In this document: in pieces, positions 24,187 to 34,100 of the stretch
Position numbering within the stretch: the stretch's first letter is position 1
How the letters are laid out: the number at the start of each line of letters is the position of its first letter
Source: Saccharospirillum sp965652395
GTDB taxonomy: Bacteria; Pseudomonadota; Gammaproteobacteria; Pseudomonadales; Natronospirillaceae
Length of the DNA: 64,000 nucleotides
NCBI GenBank assembly: GCA_965652395.1
Contig: CBFGUW010000018.1
Span: forward strand, 30,070 to 94,069
Direction: 5' to 3'
Notes under the pieces: generated by a model
What the model was told of the DNA's origin: nothing
The model's input: only the letters and a program-made list of their open reading frames with translations
Database searches by the model: none
Program-made: the position numbers and the translations under genes

Positions 24187-25071
24187 ATGGAGCTCGACGG
24201 ACTGTCACTGTTCGTGGATACGGTCAGGGCCGGAAGCATTACCGGCGCCGCTGAAAAACGGGGCATGCCGAAATCGACCCTGAGCCGTCAACTGCGGCAA
24301 TTCGAGGAGAAGCTGGGGGTACGTCTGCTGGAACGGTCAACGCGCAGGCTGGACCTCACCGAAGCCGGAGAAACGCTGTTCACCAATGCCTCCCCTTTCC
24401 TGGAGGAACTGCAGGACATTCAGGAATCCGTCCGGGCCTACCAACGCCATCCCAAAGGCAAGCTGGCCATCCAGATGCCTCAAGAGCTATTCACCACCCA
24501 AATGGGCGAGTTGATCAGCGAATTCCTTCAACGCTATGCGGACATCAGCCTCAGTTGCACCCAATACAGCGGTGTACTCCCAGGCCCCTCCGCCGACTAC
24601 GACCTGCAATTCGTCCTGCACGACAAACCCCTGCCCCCCAGCGATTGGGTGGCCCGAACGCTTATGAGCATCCCACAAGGGCTCTACATCGCCAGTCACT
24701 GCAAAGAAAAGGCCCCCACCAAACTCACCGACCTCGCCAACTGCCGCTGCATACTGCAAAGCGGCGAATCGCTGTGGTCCTTTCGCGTCGGCCGCCACGT
24801 CGAATCCGTACCGGTCAGTGGTCGCCTCGTGCTGAACAGCCCCGACATGCAACTGCAGGCCGCCATCCGCGGCCTCGGCCTCGCCCGTCTCGCCCGTTAC
24901 CAGGCGGAGCCGGCATTGCGCCGGGGTGCCCTGATTGAAGTCTCGCTGGAAGGGAAGCCAGTGGCCCAGCAGTTGACCGTAATGTACCGCAGCCGTCACC
25001 TCCCGCTGAAGACGCGGTTATTCCTGGACCACTTCCAGAACCACATCGGCCGTCTGTACAGCGTGTTGTAG
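24187..25071 (+). CDS. LysR-family transcription regulator
   Basis: 294 aa. The N-terminal winged helix-turn-helix reads GSITGAAEKRGMPKSTLSRQ then LRQFEEKLGVRLLERSTRRL, the standard LysR pattern for residues 15-60. The rest is a periplasmic-binding-like effector domain, like the D-malate/CrgA-type group with RFPxGLxRAAxxGLGxxxLP-like sequence (AAIRGLGLARLARYQAEPAL). Divergent from trxA. The target and ligand are unknown. Confidence 0.88.
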   Translation: MELDGLSLFVDTVRAGSITGAAEKRGMPKSTLSRQLRQFEEKLGVRLLERSTRRLDLTEAGETLFTNASPFLEELQDIQESVRAYQRHPKGKLAIQMPQELFTTQMGELISEFLQRYADISLSCTQYSGVLPGPSADYDLQFVLHDKPLPPSDWVARTLMSIPQGLYIASHCKEKAPTKLTDLANCRCILQSGESLWSFRVGRHVESVPVSGRLVLNSPDMQLQAAIRGLGLARLARYQAEPALRRGALIEVSLEGKPVAQQLTVMYRSRHLPLKTRLFLDHFQNHIGRLYSVL

Positions 25072-25079
25072 GAGCGCCG

Positions 25080-25628
25080 CTACTTAATAAAGTGGGTGCG
25101 GTAGTGCTTCAGTTCCTCGATCGACTCCTTGATATCGTCCAACGCACGGTGACTGCCTTTCTTCTGCACCCCGTCCACCACTTCCGGCCGCCACCGGCGC
25201 GCCAGTTCCTTCAAAGTCGACACATCGATATTTCGGTAATGGCAGAACGAATCCAGCCCCGGCATATACCGAATCAAAAACCGACGATCCTGCCAAATCG
25301 AATTCCCACAGAGAGGAGAAGCACCCGCCTCCGCCCATTCCTTCAGGAACTCAAGCGTTTGCTGCTCCGCCGCCGCTTCGCTCAACGCACTGTCTTTCAC
25401 CTTCTGGGTCAGGCCGGATTCGCCATGGTGGGTCGTGCACCATTCATCCATGGCATCCAGAACCGAATCCGGTTGATGCACGATCAGATTCGGGCCTTCC
25501 GCGACGATGTTTAGGTCCTTGTCGGTGACCAGGGTCGCGATTTCCAGAATCCGATCCACCTCGGGATTCAAACCCGTCATTTCCAGATCGACCCAAATCA
25601 GGTTCGTTTTTTTATCCATTCTGCTCAA
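25080..25628 (-). CDS. orn: Oligoribonuclease
   Basis: 3'-5' exonuclease that degrades 2-5 base RNAs and pGpG, so it also closes c-di-GMP turnover. 182 aa. DEDDh residues: Asp and Glu in WVDLEMTGLNP, Asp in the middle, and His/Asp in SHRALDDIKESIEEL. It is divergent from rsgA as in E. coli and Pseudomonas, with a family A element between them. Confidence 0.96.
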   Translation of the reverse strand: MSRMDKKTNLIWVDLEMTGLNPEVDRILEIATLVTDKDLNIVAEGPNLIVHQPDSVLDAMDEWCTTHHGESGLTQKVKDSALSEAAAEQQTLEFLKEWAEAGASPLCGNSIWQDRRFLIRYMPGLDSFCHYRNIDVSTLKELARRWRPEVVDGVQKKGSHRALDDIKESIEELKHYRTHFIK

Positions 25629-25677
25629 CCTTAATGAGTTAGGGACTTAAGCTTCAATACATTGCAACAGGGGGCTA

Positions 25678-25790
25678 GCGCTGGCGGCCGGGTAGGCTGA
25701 CCCAGGGAGGTTCGCAGCAGGGATGCTGCGATCCAAGCCCCATGGATGGGTTCATGCTGACCCTGGATCAGCCTACCCGGCCGCCAGCGC
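25678..25790 (+). repeat. Family A long-hairpin element, copy 4
   Basis: Arms 25678-25707 and 25761-25790 pair over 30 bp with one mismatch. The 53-base loop is a clear form of the family: CGCAGCAGGGATGCTGCGA, then GCCCCATGGATGGGTTCATG. It lies between the divergent orn and rsgA genes. Confidence 0.9.
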
Positions 25791-25867
25791 GGGTTCTTGG
25801 CACCGACCTGCAACGTTATGGCGAAACTTACGTTAGAATAGCGGGCACAGTATAACGACCGCTATTC

Positions 25868-26899
25868 ATGAGCAAACGCAACCTGAACCGCCGACAACGG
25901 CACCGCATCCAAAAAGTCCAGGAAGAACGCCTGGAGCGCGCCCGCAAAAAAGACATACTCATCGACGCCAAACTCGAAGAAGGCGAACTGAGCGAGCCCC
26001 AGTCAGGCGTGATTGTCGCTCATTTTGGAGTCACCACCGACGTCGAAGACACCGACGGCCGGGTAATCCGCTGCCACAAACGCAGCAACCTCCCCGCTCT
26101 TGTCACAGGAGACGAAGTGCTTTGGCAGGAAGACTCCCAAGGCAGCGGCGTCATCGTCGCCTGCCAGGAACGCTCCAGCTTGCTGAGCCGGCCAGACGTC
26201 CGCGGGCAACTGCGCCCCGTCGCCGCCAATATCGACCACATCATTATTGTAGCCGCCCCCGCACCGAGAACACCGGTAAACCTCATCGACCGTTACCTCG
26301 TTGCCGCCGCTCATCACGGCATCCCCCCTATCCTGCTGCTGAACAAATCCGACAAACTGGACCAAGCCCCCGAAATGCGCCGGGAAATGGCCGAATACCA
26401 GGCCCTGGGTTACGAAGTGCATATCGTCTCCGCCCAAACCGAAGCCGGCATGGCTGAAATCCGCTCCCTCGTGGCGGATGGCAACGCCGTCTTCGTCGGC
26501 CAGTCCGGCGTCGGCAAGTCCTCCATCATCGCCGCCCTGCTGCCCGAGGAAGACATCCGCGTTGCCGCCATCTCCGAAGCCACCGGCAAAGGCCGACACA
26601 CCACCACCACCGCCAAGCTGTACCACATTCCCAACGCCGGAAACCTGATCGACAGCCCTGGCATCCGTGAATTCGGGCTTTGGCACATAGACCCACAAGA
26701 CCTGTTCCAGGCATTCCCGGAGCTGGCCGATCTGACCGGACACTGCAAGTTCCGCGACTGTTCCCATGAAAATGAACCCGGTTGTGCGGTACGCACGGCA
26801 GTAGAGGAAGGCCGAGTGCTCGAACGCCGCTATCGCAGCTACCTGGCGATCCGGGATTCTTTGGACGAAGTCGCCATGCGCGAATTGCTGGAAAAATGA
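25868..26899 (+). CDS. rsgA: Ribosome small-subunit-dependent GTPase A
   Basis: Circularly permuted GTPase that checks late maturation of the 30S subunit. 343 aa. A basic N-terminus (SKRNLNRRQRHRIQKVQEER) and OB fold come first. G motifs follow in permuted order: NKSDKLD (G4), GQSGVGKSSI (G1), GKGRHTTT (G2), DSPGIREF (G3). The zinc-binding end is GHCKFRDCSHENEPGCAV. A perfect 11-bp hairpin follows the stop. Confidence 0.97.
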   Translation: MSKRNLNRRQRHRIQKVQEERLERARKKDILIDAKLEEGELSEPQSGVIVAHFGVTTDVEDTDGRVIRCHKRSNLPALVTGDEVLWQEDSQGSGVIVACQERSSLLSRPDVRGQLRPVAANIDHIIIVAAPAPRTPVNLIDRYLVAAAHHGIPPILLLNKSDKLDQAPEMRREMAEYQALGYEVHIVSAQTEAGMAEIRSLVADGNAVFVGQSGVGKSSIIAALLPEEDIRVAAISEATGKGRHTTTTAKLYHIPNAGNLIDSPGIREFGLWHIDPQDLFQAFPELADLTGHCKFRDCSHENEPGCAVRTAVEEGRVLERRYRSYLAIRDSLDEVAMRELLEK

Positions 26900-26900
26900 T

Positions 26901-26926
26901 GAGTGTCGCAAAAACTTGCGACACTC
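26901..26926 (+). terminator. Hairpin after rsgA
   Basis: GAGTGTCGCAA / TTGCGACACTC pair perfectly over 11 bp with an AAAC loop, directly after the rsgA stop. No T-run follows, so it may instead protect the 3' end. Confidence 0.55.
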
Positions 26927-27018
26927 CATTCGCGCTGCAACACTGAACACCTGACCTATTCACCGCCTAACCCCCTCGGTCCCATGCTGTCAGAGGCTGC
27001 TGCCACTAAGGAGCCACG

Positions 27019-28143
27019 ATGACATTATGGAAAAGCGCATCCACTCTGGCGTTGTCCCGCCCCCCTCAATCGCCTCCGACCAAAGGCCGTATCCAGGCAA
27101 TCGACTTCGCCCGGGGCGCGGCGGTTTCGCTGATGATTTTGAACCACGGCGTAAAAGGCCTATTGCCCTTCGAGCAGTTTCCGGAATGGGGGCTAGTCCC
27201 CATTCATATGGTCACCCGCTTCGCCTCATCCTTGTTTTTCATGGTCTTTGGCATCGCCCTGGCGGTGGCGTTTTTACCGCGGGTTCATAGCGAAAACTGG
27301 CCTCGACTGAGACTCAAACTGTTACTCACCGGCGTGAAAATCTTTTTCTGGTACAAAGTGCTGACTGTCGCCGAGATGCTGGTTTTCACCCCGGAACAAA
27401 CATTGGACGCCCTGCTCTACCGAAGCTCGCCCTCCTTCGTTGAAGTGCTCGGGTTCTATGGCATCGCTTTGTTGTGGGTTCCCTTTCTGCTGCCGCTCTG
27501 GAGCCGAATGCCGTTATGGTCCCGGCTGTGTTCACCACCTTTGCTCGTCGTTGTCACACTCTTGCTGGAAGGGAATCTTCGCGCCTGGGCCTCACCCACA
27601 TTGGAAGCACTGCTGATTGAGCGTGAAGATTATTACACCTGGGGGCAATTAACGCGGGGTCCGTTGGTCTTGCTGGGGCTGCTGATCGGGGAAGCCATTT
27701 CCCGTTATTATCAGGTCATCCGCCTCAGGATTCTGATGGCCGCCCTACTCGCAGCGGCTTCCGCACTGTTATTGGCCATCTTTTGCCTTATGAACCTCCC
27801 GGAACTGCGGGCCGAACTGTTAGCCATCGCCTACAACGAAGGCAAACACCCTCCTGAATTCAAGTTCATGATCTTCAGCATGGGCGGCGCCTTTGGCATT
27901 TTGGCGTTAGCCCTGTTCGGTGGCGAAGGCCTGGCGAGGCTGCTTCGTCCCATCACCATCATCGGAGGGGATGCATTGCAGGCATTCATTTTCCACATCT
28001 CTGTTATCTTTGTTGTTTTTAGGTATTTATTAGGTTACTGGGGCTCTGTTTCCTACGACTTTGCCCTTACCCTAACACTATGCGTGATCATCACTACCGC
28101 CCTTTGGATAAAGCTCGTCGATTGGGTCCAGGCGCATACCTGA
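27019..28143 (+). CDS. Multi-pass membrane protein, acyltransferase-3/DUF1624-like
   Basis: 374 aa with about ten hydrophobic segments. The start RIQAIDFARGAAVSLMILNHG is typical of integral-membrane acyltransferases of the acyltransferase-3, OpgC and DUF1624 groups, where Asp/Arg of DFARG and the following His are conserved. These proteins move acyl groups onto sugars or lipids across the inner membrane. It overlaps the next gene by 64 bases, and two secreted serine hydrolases follow, so a joint cell-envelope role is likely. The substrate is unknown. Confidence 0.65.
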   Translation: MTLWKSASTLALSRPPQSPPTKGRIQAIDFARGAAVSLMILNHGVKGLLPFEQFPEWGLVPIHMVTRFASSLFFMVFGIALAVAFLPRVHSENWPRLRLKLLLTGVKIFFWYKVLTVAEMLVFTPEQTLDALLYRSSPSFVEVLGFYGIALLWVPFLLPLWSRMPLWSRLCSPPLLVVVTLLLEGNLRAWASPTLEALLIEREDYYTWGQLTRGPLVLLGLLIGEAISRYYQVIRLRILMAALLAAASALLLAIFCLMNLPELRAELLAIAYNEGKHPPEFKFMIFSMGGAFGILALALFGGEGLARLLRPITIIGGDALQAFIFHISVIFVVFRYLLGYWGSVSYDFALTLTLCVIITTALWIKLVDWVQAHT

Positions 28144-29234
28144 GCCTGGGCACGTTGCTCATATTGCTCGCGGGTATCAGTTGGGCTGCGGCAGGCCCGG
28201 ATACCCTTCCGGAGCAGACACCGCCATCCGACCCCTGGGTCCGCGCCATTGAACAGCGCCTTAAAAAGGTAGACACCATCCTGGTCGGTGATCTCGGCGT
28301 TTATATCGAAGATCTCGACACTCGCGCCTCCGCCTCGCTAAGGGACGATGAATTCTGGTATCTGGCATCCGGTATCAAGGTGCCTGTGGCCATCACCGTT
28401 ATGCGGGCAGTCGAACGGGGGGACTTCGACCTGGATACCCGTCTGGTACTTTCCGAAACGGATTATGTCGACGGCGCAGGCGACACCAACTGGCATGGCC
28501 CCGGCAGCCGATTGACCGTGCGCTATTTGATCGAGCAAATGCTCATTTCCAGCGACAACACCGCTACCGATATGCTGATACGCCATGTCGGCATTCGCCA
28601 GGTCAACGCTGTTACGCGCGAGCTGGTGCCAAACCACGGCATTGGCGAGATCACCACCCTGGCCGATGTCCGCCGTTACGCCTACAGCGGTTTTCACCCC
28701 GATGCATTCCATTTAAGTGATATGGATTTTTTCGCATTGAAAAAAGCCAGAACGGACAGCCGCCGAGTAGAAACACTGGCCGAACTGCTTGAGGTCAACC
28801 TGGAAGAGTTCGCTCAAAGGGACATCAACACCGCCTACGAGCGTTACTACTCCACCCGCCTTAACAGTGGCCGACTCAGCGCCTACAGCGCTCTATTGGG
28901 TAAGCTGATTAATGGCGAAGCATTGAATCCGGAAAGTACCGAATATCTGGTGAATGTGATGTTACGCGCCGAAACCGGTCGGAATCGTATACGGGCCGGG
29001 CTGCCCGGCGACGTGGCATTCGCCCACAAAACAGGAACGCAACACCGCCGGGCCTGCGACCTGGGCGTGATTTATAAAGATGCCGAACCCAAGGCCATCG
29101 TCACCGCCTGCACGCGGGATTTTGCATCGCTGAGCGCGGCCGAAACGGCTCTTCGCTCGGTCGGAGAAGCCATAAGGGATTCGGGGTTACTGGAGACCAC
29201 CGCCCTGCAACTGACAACCAGGCCGCCTCAATGA
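28080..29234 (+). CDS. Secreted class-A beta-lactamase-like serine hydrolase, first of tandem pair
   Basis: 384 aa. An N-terminal hydrophobic stretch (LSLGTLLILLAGISWAAAG) looks like a signal peptide. The penicillin-recognising motifs are present: S97-G-I-K100, S158-D-N160 and K317-T-G. I cannot find the ExxLN omega-loop that gives class A enzymes their deacylating Glu, so antibiotic hydrolysis is doubtful; a peptidoglycan or ester-directed role is possible. The ATG lies inside the preceding gene, and the stop overlaps the next start as ATGA, so the three form one operon. Confidence 0.75.
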   Translation: MRDHHYRPLDKARRLGPGAYLSLGTLLILLAGISWAAAGPDTLPEQTPPSDPWVRAIEQRLKKVDTILVGDLGVYIEDLDTRASASLRDDEFWYLASGIKVPVAITVMRAVERGDFDLDTRLVLSETDYVDGAGDTNWHGPGSRLTVRYLIEQMLISSDNTATDMLIRHVGIRQVNAVTRELVPNHGIGEITTLADVRRYAYSGFHPDAFHLSDMDFFALKKARTDSRRVETLAELLEVNLEEFAQRDINTAYERYYSTRLNSGRLSAYSALLGKLINGEALNPESTEYLVNVMLRAETGRNRIRAGLPGDVAFAHKTGTQHRRACDLGVIYKDAEPKAIVTACTRDFASLSAAETALRSVGEAIRDSGLLETTALQLTTRPPQ

Positions 29235-30274
29235 ACCAGCGAATATATAGGTTGTTTTCAGGGCTGGTACTCTCCCTGGCGTTACTGATTCCCCCTGGTA
29301 TTCAAGCGCAATCGAGCGCGGCTTTCATGGCCGCCGAAATAGCAGACATCGATGATACCTCGACAGGGGAATTGGGGGTTTATATTCACCACTTGGGCAC
29401 GGGCACCAAGGTAACATATAACGCCGAACAACTCTGGTATTTGGCATCGACCATTAAAGTACCCGTCGCCATAGCGGTATTGCAAAGAGTTGAAGAAGGA
29501 CGCTGGAGCCTTACTGACGAACTGACGTTACGCCAAAGTGATTTTGTCGATGGTTCGGGAGATCTCCTGTGGCAGGAACCCGGCACCCGTTACACCCTGG
29601 CCACCTTGATCGAAAAATCGATTACCAACAGCGACAGCACAGCCACCGATATGTTGATTCGACACCTGGGTGTGGAGGCGTTCAATCAACAATTGCGCCG
29701 GATGGTTCCCGAGGGTTTCAACCACCTGACAACCATCCTCCAGGTTCGTTACGACGCCTATGCCGAACTGCACCCCAATGCCTCTCAACTCAGCAATATG
29801 GATTATGTTCATATCCGCAGCGCCGGTAACCGGGACAACCGAGTCGCTGAATTCGCCCGGCGGCTCAAAATAGACAACGCCCAGCTCAGAACCTCCGATC
29901 TCGACGAGGCATTCGAACGCTATTACGTCTCTCGCCGGAATACCGCAACGCTCAAAGCATACGGCACCTTGCTTGAACGCCTGGCTAATGGAGAGTTGCT
30001 GAACCGGGAACATACCGAGTTACTGCTCTCTCACATGCAGCAAATATCCACCGGAGCTGACCGCCTTAAAGCAGGTCTGCCCAACGGTGTGGCGTTCGCC
30101 CAAAAAACCGGCACCCAAATCGAACGCGCCTGCAATGTGGGGATCGTTCAACCCCACCACCCCTCCAATGCCATAGTGATTGTTGCCTGCACCCGCCATT
30201 TCGGCTCCCTTGGCAACGCGGAAGAAACCTTCCAGCGGGTCGCAAAAGAACTGAATCAGGCCGGGTGGCTTTAG
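29231..30274 (+). CDS. Secreted class-A beta-lactamase-like serine hydrolase, second of tandem pair
   Basis: 347 aa, paralogue of the preceding protein, coupled by ATGA. Signal peptide LFSGLVLSLALLIPPGIQA. Motifs: S73-T-I-K76, S134-D-S136 (Asn of SDN replaced by Ser) and K292-T-G. Shared words such as LWYLAS-IKVPVAI-V, ATDMLIRH and FAxKTGTQxxRACxxG show duplication. The changed SDN motif suggests altered substrate or partner roles. No omega-loop ExxLN is evident. Confidence 0.75.
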   Translation: MNQRIYRLFSGLVLSLALLIPPGIQAQSSAAFMAAEIADIDDTSTGELGVYIHHLGTGTKVTYNAEQLWYLASTIKVPVAIAVLQRVEEGRWSLTDELTLRQSDFVDGSGDLLWQEPGTRYTLATLIEKSITNSDSTATDMLIRHLGVEAFNQQLRRMVPEGFNHLTTILQVRYDAYAELHPNASQLSNMDYVHIRSAGNRDNRVAEFARRLKIDNAQLRTSDLDEAFERYYVSRRNTATLKAYGTLLERLANGELLNREHTELLLSHMQQISTGADRLKAGLPNGVAFAQKTGTQIERACNVGIVQPHHPSNAIVIVACTRHFGSLGNAEETFQRVAKELNQAGWL

Positions 30275-30311
30275 CTCTTCACCAGGGTTCGTTTAGCGCG
30301 AGGAGCTTAAC

Positions 30312-30872
30312 TTGGTATATGATGGCGATATTCGCCCAGCCAATTCAACGGACAAGCGAGCAACCGCCATGCAGGAACCTTCGGAAACCGGCGTCATCCG
30401 CCTGAATACCCTGGAAGACTTTATAACGCATACCGCCGATTTGATCCCTCAAAGCGTACGCCAGGTTACCGTACTCAGTACCAATCTCGAGCCGGAATGG
30501 CTCGGCGCTCCGTCGGTCACCGAAGCCCTGAGGCAGTTCGCCATTCAAAATGCCCGCAGTCAAATCCGTATTCTGGTTACGGAAACCACCTCGACCGTCG
30601 CCACCAGCCACCCCTGGTTGGAGTTAATCAGAAGGCTGTCCAGGATACAGGCCCGGGTAATTAAACCGGAACTCCTGGATACCGAGCCAATGAAAGGCAC
30701 CTTCGTTCTCAGCGACCGAAAAGGAATTGTTTATAGAGCATTGGACAGCGGAGCCTGGCAGGGTTTCGCACACTACGACGACCGGGCCACGGTTCGCAAA
30801 CAACTGGATATATTCGAGCAATACTGGCGGTATAGTGAGGAGTCGCCAGAGTTTCGAACTCTGGCGCTGTGA
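30312..30872 (+). CDS. Conserved protein of unknown function
   Basis: 186 aa from a TTG with GAGGAG at the right distance; an ATG at 30369 (MQEPSETG) is the alternative and has a poor ribosome site. No signal peptide or membrane segment. The sequence IRILVTETTSTVATSHPWLELIRRLSRIQARVI looks like an alternating alpha/beta fold, and similar proteins occur in other gammaproteobacteria, but I cannot assign a function. The stop lies just after a perfect hairpin that overlaps the last codons. Confidence 0.6.
   Translation: MVYDGDIRPANSTDKRATAMQEPSETGVIRLNTLEDFITHTADLIPQSVRQVTVLSTNLEPEWLGAPSVTEALRQFAIQNARSQIRILVTETTSTVATSHPWLELIRRLSRIQARVIKPELLDTEPMKGTFVLSDRKGIVYRALDSGAWQGFAHYDDRATVRKQLDIFEQYWRYSEESPEFRTLAL
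30844..30866 (+). terminator. Hairpin overlapping the end of the unknown gene
   Basis: CGCCAGAGTT / AACTCTGGCG pair perfectly over 10 bp with a TCG loop, within the last codons. A T-rich stretch comes 30 bases later. Possible terminator before the RHS locus. Confidence 0.4.
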
Positions 30873-31074
30873 CTGTAGTTCTTGAAAGTCATAATTATTT
30901 TTCCCGGGTTAAAAATTGATTTTGGCGTATAATTTACGGCCGGTGCTTTTAGCCTCTCATTGATGTTTTCATCTCCTTAAGAAACGAAAATTATATTGCC
31001 GAATCCGTTTTTTCTGATAATCTCCGCCCTCAGCTTACACTGGCCACCAAAACCGGCCATGGATTCCACTTCCA

Positions 31075-31123
31075 GAAAGGACTCTTCGGCACTATTCACT
31101 GGGTGCACACCAGTAGTCCTTTC
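31075..31123 (+). promoter_or_regulatory. Leader hairpin before the RHS shell gene
   Basis: GAAAGGACT (31075-31083) pairs with AGTCCTTTC (31115-31123), closing a 31-base loop just before the AAAGGAG ribosome site at 31126-31132. A TATAAT at 30928-30933 could be the -10 element, but no good -35 is seen. The structure may affect translation. Confidence 0.4.
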
Positions 31124-31137
31124 ACAAAGGAGCCTAC

Positions 31138-34100
31138 ATGGTTAAATATGCATCCGCCTTTTTGGCACTAAGCATCGCCTTGCCCGCCATGGGTGAGTGG
31201 ACCAATCCCGATAACTCCATTGGCCGACAACTTTCGACCGGATACGGTATAGATACTGTTGATCACTATTCAGGCGAAGCCACGCTGGTCCACACGGACT
31301 ATCAGTTGCTGCTGGGGCAGGCTAGCTACCTGCCAATAAGCCGGAAAGAAAGCCTCATGAGTTCAGGCTTCGGCAGACCCATGTACGCAGAGTATAATTT
31401 AGGGCAATTACTATCTTCCAGCCTAACTCTCGACCATACGTTTTGCGACACCATCACGGAAGACGATAAAAAGCCTGCATTCAAAGGCTTGAATGGTGAA
31501 AGCGTAGTGTTTACCAAACACAATAGCGTTACTGGAAAACCAAAAACTTTTATCTCTAAAAGTAATTGGCTATTAACCTGCGCTACGGATGACCCCGATT
31601 ACCCCGTTCAGTTAACGGCACCTAACGGGTTGCGCTTTTATTACGATAGGGATACGCAGCAACACCATTTCCACCCAGGTATGCCCAAAATCCTGAAAGA
31701 TCCCAATGGCAATACCGCCCGATTCGATCAACTCTCCCTAACAGATTTGAATATCGTCACACCGTTTCAAACGCTTTCGTTTACAAAAAACGGCCTGTCA
31801 ATAAGTGGTATAAGCCAACCGTTGGTGACCTATGAGTCAATTAGTGGAGGCTACAAGATTAAATATGCGGAGGAGTCTTACTGGTCGGTCCGGAAAAAAT
31901 CCAGCAGCGTCACCGAAGTGTGCAACCCACTTAAAACCTGTGTTGACTTTGAAATTAAAAAAATAAGCCTAGGTGCGGCTGGCTCCTCTGATCGATTGGT
32001 CAAAAAAACCTATCACATCCCTCATCATGGGAACTATAGCATTACCTATGACTACACCTATCCCTCCGGTACGAATGAACTAATCGTAAAGGCCACGCAT
32101 GGCGACCATTTACGCGAATATCGCTACTATCATACTCATTCAAATTCACCACTCTATTGGAAGCTGGGCAACCTTCTTAAAGAAACCGTATTCACCTCCA
32201 ATTCAAGCAGCAAATACCAAGAAAAAACCTTTGAGTACGAACCAAGTCTGCCCAGCTTCAAAGGCGACTATGTGTCCTCTAACCAGAACGGGGATATTGG
32301 GAAATACGCAGTAGTACCACGACTGACCAAGGAAACCACTAAGCGTTGGTCCAACGCGACTACGAATGGGCAGTTTACCTGGGTGGGCACTGTGGAAGTC
32401 ACTTATTCCGACTTCGATCTATTTAACAACCCCCAATCCACCTCTTACCGGTACCCAAGCCCTTCAGGGTCGTCGACACTATACCCCACCATTACTTACC
32501 TCACTGAACGGGAGTACGATTTGGACATCCATCGCTTGGGGTTGGTCAAACGAACCGAGCTGGAAGGTCTCGCCTATTACAGTGAATATAGCTATGACCG
32601 AGTGGGCAATCTGACCGGTGTGGAAACCAACGGTCGGACGGAATCATTCTCCTATAATCAGGCAGGGGAAAAAGTATCCTATACGGATGCCGAAGGTAAC
32701 ATTTACTCCTATTCCAACCATTCATTCGGAATTCCGCGTCAGGAGACCGGCCCCGAGGGCTATATCCTGACCCGGACCGTTGATAATGGCTTTGTCAGTA
32801 GCGAAACGCTCTATGGCAACCGAACCACCACCTCTGTATTCGATCCCTTTGGCAAGTTGATAGAATACCAGCCAGCCGAACCTGGCAGAGAGCCTATCCG
32901 CTATCATTATACCTTTCCCGCCTCGGGAGGTATGGTCTTGGTCGAAGAAAACGGTGGGTTGTTGAAGACAACTCGCTTCAACGGCATGGGCCTGCCTTAT
33001 CAAATCGAAGTAGAGGGGACAGGCTCAGGTACCGGTAACGCCTACCACTTCAAAAAAGTCCTCACCTATTACAATGATGGCACACTCAAAGCGGAATCAT
33101 TACCGGTGAGCGCCACCACCACCCCATCCACCAACCAGTATAGCCACTATTACCAAGACCCAGTGGGACGTCGAACCTCGATTAACCCCGTCGATGGAAG
33201 CGCAATAACCTTTCAATACAATGCTCCGTTTGAAACGCTGATGACGGATGGTGCCGGAGTAAAAACCCGGGAAAAATATCGTCCCTTCGCCAATTTCGGT
33301 ACTGAAAAACTGGTGGAACGTACTCATCACGCAGGCAACACCCTCCCCTCGCCTGAGTTGAAGCTATCATTAAGTTATTTCAACAATGGCTGGTTGGATA
33401 CCGTCAAAATGGGAAGTAAAAGCCATCTCTATAACTATGACCAAACAACGGGCTTCCTAAAGTCTGTCTTCACCCCCGAAACGGGGTTAATCGAATACAA
33501 ATACAACAAAAATGGCCAAGTCATCTGGGAGAAACATAATACGGATACCCCTCTGGAATACGACTATGACGACTTGGGCCGTATCTCGAAACGGAGATAC
33601 AGCGACAGTGCCGTGAACGTCACCTATACCTACAATGACATTGAGCGCATCTTCACGGGGACCAAGGGCGCCTATACTTGGCAGACAGAGTATGACCTGG
33701 ATGGCAACCTGACCCGAGAATACCTGAAGCACGATACCCAAATTGAACCACCATCGGTCATCAATACTTACCCGCTGTACAGTAGTCATACTGGTCGCTC
33801 GGCTGCGGCCCGCAGCAACTCCAAACCCAGCGGGTTCAGGTCTTTTGGTCATTCCATCGAGTCCCAAGGATTTCTGGACTGGGATTTCAGCTACACTTAC
33901 GACTCCAAGGGGTTTCTCGCCAAGGTAACCTACCCCGATGGGGAGGAGGTCGGTTATCTACCCAATGCGATTGGCCAACCCACGCAAGCCGCCTCATACG
34001 CCCATCACGCTCAATATTTTCCAAATGGCGCGCTAAAATCCTTGAGTTTTGGCAATGGGCAAACCATTAGCTATCAACAGGATGCCAACACCGGGCAGTT

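Noticed and set aside
28080..30274. Calling the tandem serine hydrolases antibiotic-resistance beta-lactamases
   Set aside because: SxxK and KTG are present but no ExxLN omega loop is seen, one has SDS for SDN, and the operon context is an acyltransferase.
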